The notes: generated by a model from the letters alone, not told the origin. Positions 44,752-56,495 are shown, numbered from the stretch's first letter. The stretch: DNA of 64,000 bases from VRUE01 sp963745915 (GCA_963745915.1 CAVUZA010000002.1:1798001-1862000), one strand, 5' to 3'. Program-made: numbers and translations.

Positions 44752-45438
44752 ATGTCGAGGTCTTCGCAAGCGGCTTTCAGCGGGCTCGCCGCCCTGCTCT
44801 GCCTGCTCGTCGCGCTGGTCGCCAGCGCCGGCGCCGCCACCGCCTCGCGCACGACCGTCGTCCTCGGCAGCACGGCGGCGATGCCCGACCCGTCCTGCCC
44901 CGAGTCGCCCTGCCAGGCGATCGGCAGCGTCACCGGCTTCCAGGTCAGCACCAGCCAGGGCTCGCTGCCCTTCCGGATCCGCAAGCCGGGCAAGATCAAG
45001 TCCTGGACGCTCGACCTGGCCCAGCCGACGCCGAGCCAGCGCAACTTCTTCAACGGCTTCTTCGGCACCCCGCCGGAGGCGCGCCTGGCGATCCTGCGCC
45101 GCGTGCCCAAGACCAACCCGCCGCGCTACAACCTGCGCGCCCAAGGCTCGATCCACGTGCTCAGCCCCTACCTCGGCCAGAACGTCCGCTTCGGCGCCTC
45201 GCTGCGCGTCCGCCGCGGCGACATCGTCGGCCTGACGATCCCGACCTGGGCCCCGGCCTTCGCCCAGGGCCTGGGCGCCGCCAACGCCTGGCGCGCCAGC
45301 CGCGAGCCGGGCAAGTGCGTCAACCCCACCGACGTCCGCCAGGGCGAACCCCAACTGAAGCTCAACCAGCGCGCCACCTACGGCTGCCGCTACAGCACCG
45401 CAAGACTGCTCTACACCGTCACGGTCGTCGAGGACTGA
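44752..45438 (+). CDS. Secreted protein of unknown function
   Basis: A 228-residue exported protein. The ATG at 44752 is 7 nt after AGGAG; earlier ATGs at 44701 and 44746 are badly placed. Signal peptide SGLAALLCLLVALVASAGAATA, then a Cys-containing beta domain (CPESPCQAIGSVTGFQVSTSQG, PFRIRKPGKIKSWTLDLAQPT, GQNVRFGASLRVRRGDIVGLTIPTWAP). The fold looks like a jelly-roll or carbohydrate-binding sandwich, but no family is recognised. Confidence 0.7.
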   Translation: MSRSSQAAFSGLAALLCLLVALVASAGAATASRTTVVLGSTAAMPDPSCPESPCQAIGSVTGFQVSTSQGSLPFRIRKPGKIKSWTLDLAQPTPSQRNFFNGFFGTPPEARLAILRRVPKTNPPRYNLRAQGSIHVLSPYLGQNVRFGASLRVRRGDIVGLTIPTWAPAFAQGLGAANAWRASREPGKCVNPTDVRQGEPQLKLNQRATYGCRYSTARLLYTVTVVED

Positions 45439-45452
45439 GCCGGCGAAGCTGA

Positions 45453-45592
45453 CGCGGGTTCTGCCTCACCTTTCGAAGCTGGAGGAGAGGGCGGTGCCCC
45501 TCCTCAGAACACTCCAGCGAGGCTCCCGCCGAGCGTTCTGAGGAAGGGCACCGCCCTCTCCTGCGCCTACGCAACCGAAGGCAGAACCCGCG
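45453..45592. terminator. Very long bidirectional hairpin with conserved loop
   Basis: Inner arms 45483-45510 and 45535-45562 pair over 28 bp with one mismatch; outer arms 45453-45465 and 45580-45592 add a perfect 13 bp. The 24-nt loop 45511-45534 is identical to the loop at 57712-57735. It lies between two convergent genes and its right arm runs into the 3' end of the leftward gene. Confidence 0.85.
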
Positions 45593-46139
45593 GGCCGCTC
45601 TGGTCTTTGGGCAGCTCCGCCGCCCCGGCGATCAGGCTCTGGAACTCGTTGAGCGCCAGGTGCGCGACCGCCTCGAGCAGCTCCTCGTCCGACCAGCCGC
45701 TCTCCCGCGCCTCCTCGTGCAGGTGCAGCGGCGGGTGGCCGTTGGCCTCCAGGGCCCCGTGCAGGTACTCGAGCAGCGCCGCCTCTTTCGGGTCCGAGGA
45801 GCCGAAGCTGCGGGCGCGGGAGACCTCGTCGAGGCCGAGGCCGGCGCTGCGCGCCGACTTCGCGTGCTGGGCGATGCTGTAGCTGTCGTCGCGGTACTCG
45901 GCGACGGCGAGGGCGATCCGCTCGCGGGTGGCGCGGGGCAGGACGCCGCCGCGCAGCTCCGAGCGCATCCGGGTGTAGGCCCGCAGCACGGCCGGTGCGC
46001 CGGCGAGCACGCCGACGAACTTGGTCACCGCGCCGCCGGTGGCCTGGATCGTCTTGATCAGGGGGGCGCTCTCGTCGGGCGCCGTCAACTCGTCGTGGAT
46101 CTGGAACCTGCTCACGTCTGTTTTGACTGTCACGTGCAT
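45567..46139 (-). CDS. AhpD-like / carboxymuconolactone decarboxylase family protein
   Basis: A 190-residue helical protein with the family core RATRERIALAVAEYRDDSYSIAQHAKSARSAGLGLDEVSRARSF. AhpD-type enzymes have CxxC in the EYCxxxH position; here it reads SYSIAQH with no cysteine, so a thiol-redox role is unlikely. Second helical half ends LNEFQSLIAGAAELP. Divergent from glnA, with an AT-rich shared promoter. Confidence 0.75.
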   Translation of the reverse strand: MHVTVKTDVSRFQIHDELTAPDESAPLIKTIQATGGAVTKFVGVLAGAPAVLRAYTRMRSELRGGVLPRATRERIALAVAEYRDDSYSIAQHAKSARSAGLGLDEVSRARSFGSSDPKEAALLEYLHGALEANGHPPLHLHEEARESGWSDEELLEAVAHLALNEFQSLIAGAAELPKDQSGPRVLPSVA

Positions 46140-46213
46140 CCGCCTCCGCTCTGTGGGCGGGGATTCCGCTTCACAAAGCCTTTACGTGGCCTTAACTTTA
46201 CTTTTAGCCTCTT

Positions 46214-46230
46214 ACTTACGTCTCGTAAGT
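46214..46230. promoter_or_regulatory. Operator-like palindrome upstream of glnA
   Basis: ACTTACG-TCT-CGTAAGT, a perfect 7-bp inverted repeat in an unusually AT-rich stretch (46175-46235) about 105 bp before glnA. It could bind a nitrogen regulator; it does not match the GlnR consensus I know. Confidence 0.4.
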
Positions 46231-46334
46231 TATAGCCGCTTTCGGGTTCTCCCGCAAGCTGCCTATACCCGTATCTACGTCGCCGCTATCGCAAATGGTT
46301 CAGACTGCGGCGCTCCACCGAGAAGGAGGCCCGC

Positions 46335-47687
46335 ATGGCAGAGCAACCGACCAGTCCCGCCGACGTCGCCAGGATCGTCGCCGACCACGACGTCCGCTTC
46401 GTGCGGCTCTGGTTCACCGACGTCCTCGGCCAGCTGAAGAGCTTCTCGATCAACGCCTCCGAGCTCGAGGACGCCTTCGAGGGCGGCATGGGCTTCGACG
46501 GCTCCTCGATCACCGGCTTCAACCCGATCGAGGAGTCCGACATGATCGCCATGCCCGACCCCTCGACCTTCGCCCTGATCCCCTGGCGCCCCGAGGGCGA
46601 GAACGCCGTCGCCCGCATGTTCTGCGACATCCGCGTCCCCGGCGGCGACCCCTACGAGGGCGACCCGCGCTGGATCATGCGCCGGGCGCTGAAACGGGCC
46701 GAGGAGATGGGCTTCGAGGCCTTCAACATCGGCCCCGAGCTCGAGTTCTTCTACTTCCGCTCGGCCAAGCCCGAGGGCGGCGTGCCCGAGGTCCTCGACG
46801 AGGGCGGCTACTTCGACCTGACCACGCTCGACGCCGGCTCCGACGTGCGCCGCGACACCGTCCTCGCCCTGGAGAAGATGGGCATCCACGTCGAGTACAC
46901 CCACCACGAGGTCGGCCCCTCCCAGCATGAGGTCGACATGCGCTACAAGAACGCGCTGGCGATGGCCGACGACTGCATGACCTACCGCATCGTGGTCAAG
47001 GAGTACGCGATGAAATACGGCTGGCACGCGACCTTCATGCCCAAGCCCCTGTTCGGCGAGAACGGCTCCGGGATGCACGTCCACCAGTCGCTGACCAAAG
47101 ACGGCCGCAACGCCTTCTTCGACCCCGACGACCAGTACTTCCTCTCGCCGACGGCGAAGGCCTTCATCGCCGGCCAGCTCAAGCACGCGCGCGAGATCTC
47201 GCCGCTCTTCGCCCAGTGGGTCAACTCCTACAAGCGCCTGGTGCCCGGCTTCGAGGCGCCGGTCTACCTCGCCTGGTCGCGCCGCAACCGCTCGGCCCTG
47301 ATCCGGGTGCCGCTCTACCACCCCGGCAAGGAGGGCGCGACCCGGGCCGAGCTGCGCTGCCCCGACCCGGCCTGCAACCCCTACCTCTGCTTCGCCGGCA
47401 TGCTGCAGGCCGGCCTGGAGGGGATCGAGAAGGGCTACGAGCTGCCCGAGCCGATGGAGCAGAACCTCTACCACCTCTCGCCCGAGGAGCTCGCCCACCA
47501 GGGCATCGAGCAGCTGCCCGCGACGCTGGGCGAGGCGATCGAGGTGGCGGCCGACTCGGAGCTGGTCCTGCGCACCCTCGGCGAGCACACCTTCCGGCGC
47601 TTCGTCGAGATCAAGCGCCAGGAATGGGACGAGTACCGGGTGCAGGTCACCCCGTACGAGATCGAGAACTTCCTGCCCGTCCTCTAG
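46335..47687 (+). CDS. glnA: Glutamine synthetase, type I
   Basis: A 450-residue GSI enzyme making glutamine from glutamate, ammonia and ATP. Beta-grasp domain MGFDGSSITGFNPIEESDMIAMPDP; catalytic domain with NIGPELEFFYF, EVGPSQHEVDMRY, MPKPLFGENGSGMHVHQSL and NSYKRLVPGFEAPVYLAWSRRNRSALIRVP. The length is that of the GSI-alpha group. The stretch around the adenylylation Tyr reads NLYHLSPEE rather than NLYDLPPEE, so control by adenylylation is doubtful. GAGAAGGAGG precedes the ATG. Confidence 0.96.
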   Translation: MAEQPTSPADVARIVADHDVRFVRLWFTDVLGQLKSFSINASELEDAFEGGMGFDGSSITGFNPIEESDMIAMPDPSTFALIPWRPEGENAVARMFCDIRVPGGDPYEGDPRWIMRRALKRAEEMGFEAFNIGPELEFFYFRSAKPEGGVPEVLDEGGYFDLTTLDAGSDVRRDTVLALEKMGIHVEYTHHEVGPSQHEVDMRYKNALAMADDCMTYRIVVKEYAMKYGWHATFMPKPLFGENGSGMHVHQSLTKDGRNAFFDPDDQYFLSPTAKAFIAGQLKHAREISPLFAQWVNSYKRLVPGFEAPVYLAWSRRNRSALIRVPLYHPGKEGATRAELRCPDPACNPYLCFAGMLQAGLEGIEKGYELPEPMEQNLYHLSPEELAHQGIEQLPATLGEAIEVAADSELVLRTLGEHTFRRFVEIKRQEWDEYRVQVTPYEIENFLPVL

Positions 47688-50142
47688 TCGGAGGGCCGCT
47701 CGCCGCGCGAGAGCGCCGAGGGCCACCAGAAGCGGTCGCCGAGGGTGAGCGCTATCGCCGGGACCAGGACGCTGCGGACCAGGAAGGTGTCGAGCAGGAC
47801 GCCGAAGGCGACGACGAAGCCGAGCTCGGTGAGGAAGGTGAGGGGGAGGACGGCGAGCACCGAGAAGGTGCCGGCGAGGACGATGCCGGCGCTGGTGATC
47901 ACCGCGCCGGTCACCGCCAGCGCCCGCAGGATGCCCTGTTCGGAGCCGTGCTTGATCGTCTCCTCGCGGGCGCGGGCGATCAGGAAGATGTTGTAGTCGA
48001 CGCCGAGCGCGACGAGGAAGACGAAGGCGAAGAGCGGCAGCGAGGGGTCCGAGCCGGGGAAGCCGAAGACGACGTCGAAGAAGAAGTAGCCGACGCCGAG
48101 CGCCGCCAGGAAGCTGAGGATCACGGTGCCGATCAGGACCAGCGGCGCCGCCACCGCGCGCAGCAGCCCGACCAGGATCAGGAAGACGACGAGGAGGATG
48201 ATCGGCGGGATCACGACCGAGTCGCGCCCGGCGGCGTCGCGAACGTCGAATTCGACCGCGGTCGGGCCGCCGACCAGCGCTTCCGGCGATGCCTCGTGGG
48301 CCGCTTCGCGGATCGGCTCGACCAGGTCGAAGGCCGTGGTCGAGTAGGGGTTCGGTTCCAGCGTCGCCTGCACCAGCGTGCCGGGCGCCCCTTCGGCCAC
48401 CGGCTGGGAGACCGTCTCGACCCCGTCGACGCCGGCGACCGCGGCGCGCACCCGCGGCACTTCGGATCGCTCCGGCACGATCACGTCGGTCAGCGCCGTC
48501 GTCCCCGCCGGGAAGCTCTTGTTGAGCAGGGTCTGGCCTTCGACCGATTCGACTTCGTCGATGTAGGTGTCTTCGCTGGTCAGTTCGGTGGAGAAGAAGG
48601 CGAAGCCGGCGCAGAGCACCAGCAGCAGGGCGATCGTGCCGCCCATCACCCGCCGCGGCGAGACCGAGACCCGCTGGCCGACTTTCGCCCAGAAGCCGTG
48701 GGTGGCGTCGGCGGCGTGCTCGAGCCGGTGGCGGCGGACCTCGTAGGGGGTGAAGAACCGCCGGTCGAGCGGGCCGACGACCAGCGAGGGGATGCGGCGG
48801 CCGCTGAGCCGGCGCAGGACCCAGTTGAGCAGGACCAGCGGCAGCAGGACGAGGACGAGCAGCGAGGCGAGCACGACCTCGAGCAGCGCGAGGGCGCCGG
48901 AGCCCTCGACGACGCCGCGTCGCGCCCGTTCGGAGACCGCGTCCGGCGCCGGCGCCGTCTCCGGCGTGTGGGGGACGAAGGGCCAGAAGGCGCGGCGGCC
49001 GAAGATCGTCAGCAGCGCCGGCAGCAGGGTCAGCATCGAGAGCGCCGCGCAGGCGATCCCCATCGCCGCGATCGGGCCGAGGCCGGCGGTGCCGTTGACC
49101 TTGGCCAGCATCAGGCAGAGCAGGGCGGCGATCACCGTCGCCGCCGAGGCGAAGATCGCCGGCCCGGCGGAGGCCAGCGCCGTGCGCATCGCCTCGTGCT
49201 TGTCGGCCGTGTGGTGCAGCTCCTCGCGGTAGCGGGAGACGAGCAGCAGCGCGTAGTCGGTGCCGGCGCCGAGCACGAGCACCGACATGATCGAGCTCGA
49301 CTGGCCGTTGATCGTCACTCCCAGCTCGGAGATCCCGTAGCCGATCGAGCGCGAGAGGGTCTCGGCGAAGATCACCGCCGCCAGCGGGATGAGGAAGAAG
49401 AAGGGCGAGCGGTAGATCACGATCAGGAGGAAGATCACGAGGCTGAGCGCGGCCAGCAGCAGGGTGCCGTTGATGCCTTCGAAGACTTCGATCGCGTCGG
49501 CGGAGAAGCCGGCGCCGCCGGTCACCTTCGCTTCCAGGCCGCCGGTTTCGTCGTTAGCTGGTCGCGCCAGTACTTGACCGGGTCGACGATCCGTTCGCCC
49601 TCGCCTTCGGCGTCGATGTAGGCGGTGACGATCGCCGCCTTGCCGTCGGCCGAGCAGACCGGGCCGACGAACGGTTCGTAGCCGGCGGGCTGGCCCGGGA
49701 CGGCTGTGGTCGGGCCGCCGCAGGGGCTGTCGGCGCTGAGCCCGCCCTGCCCCGCGGCCGCCTGGCGCTCGTCCCCGCCCTGCTTGCCGCCCGCGGCGGC
49801 GGTGGCGCCGTCGGCGATCACGCCGGGGAAGCGCTTGGCGGCCATCGCATCGACGTTGTCCTCGATCGTGCGGCTGTCGGCGGGGGTGAGGCCGGACTGG
49901 CGCCGGAAGACGATCACCGCGGGGGCGAGTTCGCCGTCCTGCAGCGAGTCGGTCGCTTCCAGCGCCGCGGTCGATTCGGCGTCGCCGGGCAGGTAGGAGG
50001 TCGCCTCGTTGTTTTCGGCGTCTTCGAAGCGGGTCGGCAGTTCGGCCGGCCCGGCGGCGACGAGGATGCCGACGAACCAGATCGCGAAGACGACCCACTT
50101 CGAGCGGCGGCCGGCGGCGAAGGTGAAGAGGGACCCGCGCAA
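47684..50142 (-). pseudogene. MMPL/RND-family exporter with one frame break
   Basis: A large membrane transporter of about 819 residues: two sets of helices, each with an RND core (MSVLVLGAGTDYALLLVSRYREE and FVFLVALGVDYNIFLIARAREE). The first 195 codons are in one frame, from the TTG at 50142 (RGSLFTFAAGRRSKWVVFAIWF) to YWRDQL near 49558; the rest continues one base out of register as NDETGGLEAKVTGG. Restoring a single missing base near 49555 repairs the whole gene. Gene length is one base short of a multiple of three, which agrees. Either a real null mutation or a sequencing error. Starts 15 nt after the stop of the DUF255 gene. Confidence 0.8.
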
Positions 50143-50156
50143 GGGGCCTATCTCTA

Positions 50157-52151
<1,995 letters not shown>

Positions 52152-52299
52152 CCCTTCACACTACCCAGCCCGCGGCGCCGCCACTCCGCTCCACAAAGCC
52201 AACTTTTGGGTCCCGGCGGTAGCTGAAATTTGGTTCCTTTTTCGGTACGTGTGCGTGGCTCACGCAACGAGCGCCGCGGTTTGGGTCTAACTTCTCAGG

Positions 52300-53700
52300 G
52301 TGACCAGCGCCGGACTTTCCAAGCAGAGCGACGCGGCGATCGAGTCGGTGCTCGCCAAGCTCGAGCCCGCCGATCGCAAGGTCGTCGAAGACGCGCTCGC
52401 CCGGGCCGAGAAGACCGAGGCCCAGCTGCGCTACATCGCCGACCACGACTCGCTCACCGGCCTGCTCGATCGCCGCCGCTTCCGCGCCGAGCTCGACCAG
52501 TACGTCTCCTTCGCCGCCCGCTACGGCGGCCAGGGCGCGGTGATGATCCTCGACATCGACGGGCTCAAGGGCGTCAACGACACCCATGGCCACCACGCCG
52601 GCGACCAGCTGATCCGCCGCGTCGCCGGGGTGATGCGCGAACGGGTGCGGACCACCGACATCGCCGCCCGCCTCTCCGGCGACGAGTTCGCGGTGCTGAT
52701 GCCGCAGACCGACACCGAGGGGGCGCTGCACCTGGGCGAGGATCTGCGCTCCCAGGTCGCCGAGTCGGCGGCGGGCGGCGACGGCGCGGCGGCGACGATC
52801 AGCGTCGGCATCACGATGTTCGGCGGCGAGAGCGCGGTCGGCGCCGAGGCGGTGCTGCTGGCCGCCGACCAGGCGATGTACCGGGCCAAGGAGGAGGGCC
52901 GCAACCAGATCGCCCTCTTCCAGGACCCGCGCGAAACACGCCGCGAGCAGCGCCGCCGCCAGACGACCAGCGCCCGCATCCGCGACGCCCTGACCCAGGA
53001 CCGGCTCAGCCTGCACACGCAGCCGATCCGCAGCCTCGCCTCGGGCGGGATCGAGCGCTACGAGCTGCTGCTGCGGATGACCGGCGAGGACGGCGCGCTG
53101 CTGCCCGCCGCCTCCTTCATCGAGGCCGCCGAGCGCTCCGGCATGGTCCAGGAGCTCGACCGCTGGGTCGTCGTCCGCGCCCTCGAGCTGCTCGCCTCCC
53201 GCGAGCAGGAGGGACGGCCGGTCTCGCTGCACGTCAACCTCTCCGGCGCCTCGGTCGCCGACATCTCGGTGCTCGAATTCATCGAGCGGCGGCTCGACGA
53301 AGGCGCCGCCGACCCGGCTCGCTGCACCTTCGAGATCACCGAGACCGCCCGCGTCCACGACTACGAAGCGGCCGGCGGCTTCGCCGACCGGCTGACCGAG
53401 TTCGGCTGCCAGGTCGCGATCGACGACTACGGCGCCGGCTTCGGCCCCTTCCACTACCTGAAGCAGATCCCCTTCGACCTGATCAAGATCGACGGCTCCT
53501 TCGTCCGCGACATGCCCAACAGCGACGCCGACCAGCTCACCGTCCAGGCGATCGTCCAGATCGCCCGCGGCCTGGGCAAGACGACGATCGCCGAGTACGT
53601 CCAGGACGACGCCACCACCCAGATGCTGCGCGAATACGGCGTCGACATGGCCCAGGGCTACCACCTCGGCCGCCCGGTCGACATCGCCGAGGCGCTTTAG
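52300..53700 (+). CDS. GGDEF-EAL cyclic-di-GMP enzyme
   Basis: A 466-residue soluble protein. GGDEF domain (about 45-205): DSLTGLLDRRRF, ILDIDGLKGVNDTHGH and the signature as LSGDEF, an active-type variant. EAL domain (about 215-460): the signature is ELLLRM (ELL instead of EAL), then HVNLSG, FEITETA, AIDDYGAGFGPFHYLKQIPFDLIKIDGSFV and AEYV; most metal-binding acids are retained. No sensor domain, only a short helical N-terminus. It could make or degrade c-di-GMP; the balance cannot be read from sequence. GTG start. Confidence 0.9.
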   Translation: MTSAGLSKQSDAAIESVLAKLEPADRKVVEDALARAEKTEAQLRYIADHDSLTGLLDRRRFRAELDQYVSFAARYGGQGAVMILDIDGLKGVNDTHGHHAGDQLIRRVAGVMRERVRTTDIAARLSGDEFAVLMPQTDTEGALHLGEDLRSQVAESAAGGDGAAATISVGITMFGGESAVGAEAVLLAADQAMYRAKEEGRNQIALFQDPRETRREQRRRQTTSARIRDALTQDRLSLHTQPIRSLASGGIERYELLLRMTGEDGALLPAASFIEAAERSGMVQELDRWVVVRALELLASREQEGRPVSLHVNLSGASVADISVLEFIERRLDEGAADPARCTFEITETARVHDYEAAGGFADRLTEFGCQVAIDDYGAGFGPFHYLKQIPFDLIKIDGSFVRDMPNSDADQLTVQAIVQIARGLGKTTIAEYVQDDATTQMLREYGVDMAQGYHLGRPVDIAEAL

Positions 53701-53864
53701 CCAACGGTCCTCGAGCCGCTTCCAGGGACGGCCGCCTTCCCGTCTCGATCTAGCGCGCCGGGTGCCTGCACGAGGCAGTGCTGACGAATCCCCGTGGCAT
53801 CGACACCCGGCGCAGCGGGGATGCTAGATGCAAAAGATTCCTGTCTTAATAGGTAAATCCGAAG

Positions 53865-54593
53865 CTATTTTTTCTTTCGCTTGGCCTTGCCTTTTGCCTT
53901 GGTGTTGCTCTTCGCCTTCCTCTGACCGGCCGGTTTTCTCGACGGGGCGATCTTCTTCTCCGCCAGATCGGAGCCGAATACCAGCACTGCGGCGCTCGTC
54001 GAATGATGCTGGTCATCGCTCTTACCCTCCGCCCGTCGGTTTGCGGTCCTGGCCTGGATCTCGAGCATGCCTTCGACGAATTCGTCGGCCAATTCCTCAG
54101 CTTCGCGGCGGCCCTCGCCGTCGACATCGACCGGCGTCCAGCTGATGTGCCAGTCGTCTCGCTCGAAGAACCTGCCTGACTTCAAGGACGACGCAACATC
54201 CTTGTCGATCTTCTGGAGCAGGTCGTTGCCGATGATCTTCTGCGCTGACTTCGGGATCCGCGATGCCATGCCGGCTGGCACGAAGGCACGCTCCTTGGCC
54301 CGGTAGAAGTGCTCCACGGCACCGCGGCGGGGCTCTGTTTTCGTCATCCCAACGAGGTCGAAGTCCCTTAGGACTGTGACGTGGTAGCTGACTTTGCCGA
54401 GGTTGTCCTCGAGCTCCATTTCGAGTTCGCGGGGGCTCCACTCCCCGTCGTTCATGAGGTCGAGGATTTCCACCCGGAGGGGATGCGCGAGTGCCTTGAT
54501 CACCCTCTCTTTGAGCGAAAGGCGACTTTTTTCTTCCTTCTTGCCTTTCGCATCGGAGGCTGCTTTCCCAGACGCCTTTTTCTTAGCTGCCAC
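53865..54593 (-). CDS. Winged-helix (ArsR-like) regulator, long form
   Basis: A 242-residue DNA-binding protein related to the one at 3007-3315. Lys-rich N-terminus, then LKERVIKALAHPLRVEILDLMNDGEWSPRELEMELEDNLGKVSYHVTVLRDFDLVGMTKTEPRRGAVEHFYR, a helical middle (PKSAQKIIGNDLLQKIDKDVASSLKSGRFFERDDWHISWTPVDVDGEG) and a very basic tail (KAKSNTKAKGKAKRKKK). I start at the GTG at 54593, 5 nt after AGAGGAG. Both termini would bind DNA non-specifically. Regulated genes unknown. Confidence 0.8.
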   Translation of the reverse strand: MAAKKKASGKAASDAKGKKEEKSRLSLKERVIKALAHPLRVEILDLMNDGEWSPRELEMELEDNLGKVSYHVTVLRDFDLVGMTKTEPRRGAVEHFYRAKERAFVPAGMASRIPKSAQKIIGNDLLQKIDKDVASSLKSGRFFERDDWHISWTPVDVDGEGRREAEELADEFVEGMLEIQARTANRRAEGKSDDQHHSTSAAVLVFGSDLAEKKIAPSRKPAGQRKAKSNTKAKGKAKRKKK

Positions 54594-54764
54594 TTCGACT
54601 CCTCTCTGGCCCAATCGCGGTACTGGGTCGGTTTGGGATTGATACGGCGGGCCAATTTGCGAAAAAAGATACCTGCTAACCGGAGAAGAGATCTCGGGCG
54701 GTTCTTAATGTTCTAATATATTTTTTTAATTAAAAAAATACGTGCAAAGGAGGTGAGCCCAGGG

Positions 54765-54824
54765 ATGCTGATCAAGACCTGCTCGACGATCGCCCCGGTT
54801 CTGTCCAGCTTCAAGAGCCGCTGA
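54765..54824 (+). CDS. Possible 19-residue peptide gene with a perfect Shine-Dalgarno sequence
   Basis: ATG at 54765, TGA at 54822, encoding MLIKTCSTIAPVLSSFKSR. It is preceded by AAAGGAGGTGA (54746-54756), complementary to the full 16S rRNA 3' end, with 11 nt from GGAGG to ATG (a little long). Upstream is the most AT-rich stretch of the window (54712-54740), a likely promoter, and downstream an 18-bp hairpin. So it looks like a self-contained tiny gene. I do not recognise the peptide; one Cys and Ser/Thr residues would suit a modified or regulatory peptide, but no modifying enzyme is adjacent. Confidence 0.5.
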   Translation: MLIKTCSTIAPVLSSFKSR

Positions 54825-54828
54825 GCGG

Positions 54829-54875
54829 ATTTGGCGGAATCTGGCGTAGCTGACGATCGCCAGATTCCGTCAAAT
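54829..54875. terminator. Hairpin after the 19-residue ORF
   Basis: Arms 54829-54846 and 54858-54875, 18 bp with one mismatch, 11-nt loop. It separates the small ORF from the 3' end of the convergent acyl-CoA synthetase gene. Confidence 0.7.
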
Positions 54876-54886
54876 GTGCTCCAGGG

Positions 54887-56350
54887 CTAGGGCGACGGGG
54901 AGCGCAGGGCAGCGCGCTTCAGCTTGCCGGTCGTCGTCTTCGGCAGCTCGGCGGCGAAATCGACGATGCGGGGGAACTTGTAGGGGGCGGTCTCGCGCTT
55001 GCAGTGCTCCTGCAGCTCGCGGGCCAGCTCCTCGCTCGGCTCGCGGTCGCGGGGGACGACGACGGCGCGGACGACGGCGCCGCGCTCGGGGTCGGGGGCG
55101 GCGACCGCGGCGGCCTCGGCGACGGCGGGGTGGGTGAGCAGCGCCGACTCGACCTCGGCGGGGCCGATCCGGTAGCCGGAGGAGAGGATGATGTCGTCGT
55201 CGCGGCCCTCGAAGTAGAGGTAGCCGCCCTCGTCTTCGCGCACCAGGTCGCCGGTCGGCCACCACTCGCCGGCGAAGCGCTCGCCGTCGAGGTAGCGGCA
55301 GAAGAAGGTGGGGGAGGAGGCCGCCCGCAGCTGCAGCTCGCCCTCGACGATGCGGACCTCGACGCCGGGCAGCGGCCTGCCCATCGAGCCCTGGCGCACC
55401 GGGTCGCCGGCGAGGTTGCCGCTGATGTGCCCGGTCTCGGTCTGGCCGTAGCCGTCGGCGGGCTCGAGCCCGGTCGCCTCGCCGAAGGCGGCGATCGTCC
55501 CCGCCTCGAGCGCCTCGCCGGCGGAGACCATGCGGCGCAGCGAGGGCAGCGGGCGCAGGGCGGTGCGCTTGGCCAGCATCCGGTACTCGGTCGGCGCCTG
55601 GCAGAGAACCTCGACGCCGAGCGCCTCGATCAGGTCGAGCCGCTCGGCCGGGTCGAAGCGGCCGGCGTGGATCACCGCGGCGGCGCCGGTCAGCCAGGGG
55701 GCGACGAAGACGTTGCGGGCCGACTTCGCCCAGCCGGTGGCGGTCGTGCACCAGACCAGGTCGCCCCTGCGCGAGCCGAGCCAGTGCTCGGCCTGGGCGC
55801 GCTGGCCCTGCAGGTAGCGGTAGGCGTGGACGACGCCGCGCGGCTCGCCGGTGGTGCCCGAGGTGAAGACGATCAGCGCCGGGTCCCCGGCGTCCATCGC
55901 CTCGACCGCGGCCGGCGTCTCCTGCGGGCGGTCCTCGTCGAGCACCGCGCCGACCTCCTCGATCGTCATCGTCTCGACGCCGCCGGGGAGCTCGCCCAGC
56001 AGCTCGTCTTCCCCCACGCAGAGGGCCGGGTTGGCCGCGGCGACCCGCAGCTCGAGGTCGTGGCGGCGCAGCTGGGTCGAGCAGGGCAGCGCCACCGCCC
56101 CCATCCGCCAGCAGGCGAGCAGCGAGAGCACCCACTCGATCCGGTTCCCCACCAGCGTCATCACCACGTCCCCGCGCCCCACCCCGCGCGCCGCGAACGC
56201 CCCCGAGAGCCCCGCCGAGCAGGCGATCAGTTCGCCGAAGTGCCAGTCCCGCCGCTTCCCGTCGCCATCCACGGCCACGATCCCCAGCCGCGAGGCCGGC
56301 GAGCGTTCCATCTCGTCGATGAAATTCGTGCTGGTGGGGGGGAGAGTCAT
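54887..56350 (-). CDS. AMP-forming acyl-CoA synthetase
   Basis: A 487-residue ANL-family ligase that activates a carboxylic acid to its CoA thioester. P-loop IVFTSGTTGEPRGV (about residues 158-171; Arg where PKG is usual), the A5 motif DGYGQTETGHISGN, A7 WWPTGDLVREDEGGYLYFEGRDDDIILSSGYRIGP, and the catalytic Lys in LPKTTTGKLKR. The size and the ATGWAKSARN segment are like medium-chain acyl-CoA synthetases. It could feed the fatty-acid operon at 57.7-63.9 kb, or act on alkB-derived acids. Confidence 0.88.
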   Translation of the reverse strand: MTLPPTSTNFIDEMERSPASRLGIVAVDGDGKRRDWHFGELIACSAGLSGAFAARGVGRGDVVMTLVGNRIEWVLSLLACWRMGAVALPCSTQLRRHDLELRVAAANPALCVGEDELLGELPGGVETMTIEEVGAVLDEDRPQETPAAVEAMDAGDPALIVFTSGTTGEPRGVVHAYRYLQGQRAQAEHWLGSRRGDLVWCTTATGWAKSARNVFVAPWLTGAAAVIHAGRFDPAERLDLIEALGVEVLCQAPTEYRMLAKRTALRPLPSLRRMVSAGEALEAGTIAAFGEATGLEPADGYGQTETGHISGNLAGDPVRQGSMGRPLPGVEVRIVEGELQLRAASSPTFFCRYLDGERFAGEWWPTGDLVREDEGGYLYFEGRDDDIILSSGYRIGPAEVESALLTHPAVAEAAAVAAPDPERGAVVRAVVVPRDREPSEELARELQEHCKRETAPYKFPRIVDFAAELPKTTTGKLKRAALRSPSP

Positions 56351-56402
56351 CGCCGCTAGGGACTTATATGGGAAGAAGTTGTTCTTCAGGCTTTATAGCG
56401 AA

Positions 56403-56495
56403 TGGTATAATACCTAGAGGTATAAGAAGGGTAGGTATAGGGAAATGGATACCAAGGGACTGAATACCGAGTGGCATAATACGCAGGGGTATAAG
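56403..56495. promoter_or_regulatory. Array of GGTAT motifs in the ATPase promoter
   Basis: GGTAT or its complement ATACC recurs at 56404-56414 (as the palindrome GGTAT-A-ATACC), 56419, 56434, 56449 (ATACC), 56464 (ATACC) and 56488, a near-regular spacing of 14-16 bp for the first five starts. GGCATAATAC at 56473 is a degenerate further copy. The last copy runs into the GTG start codon. Confidence 0.55.
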
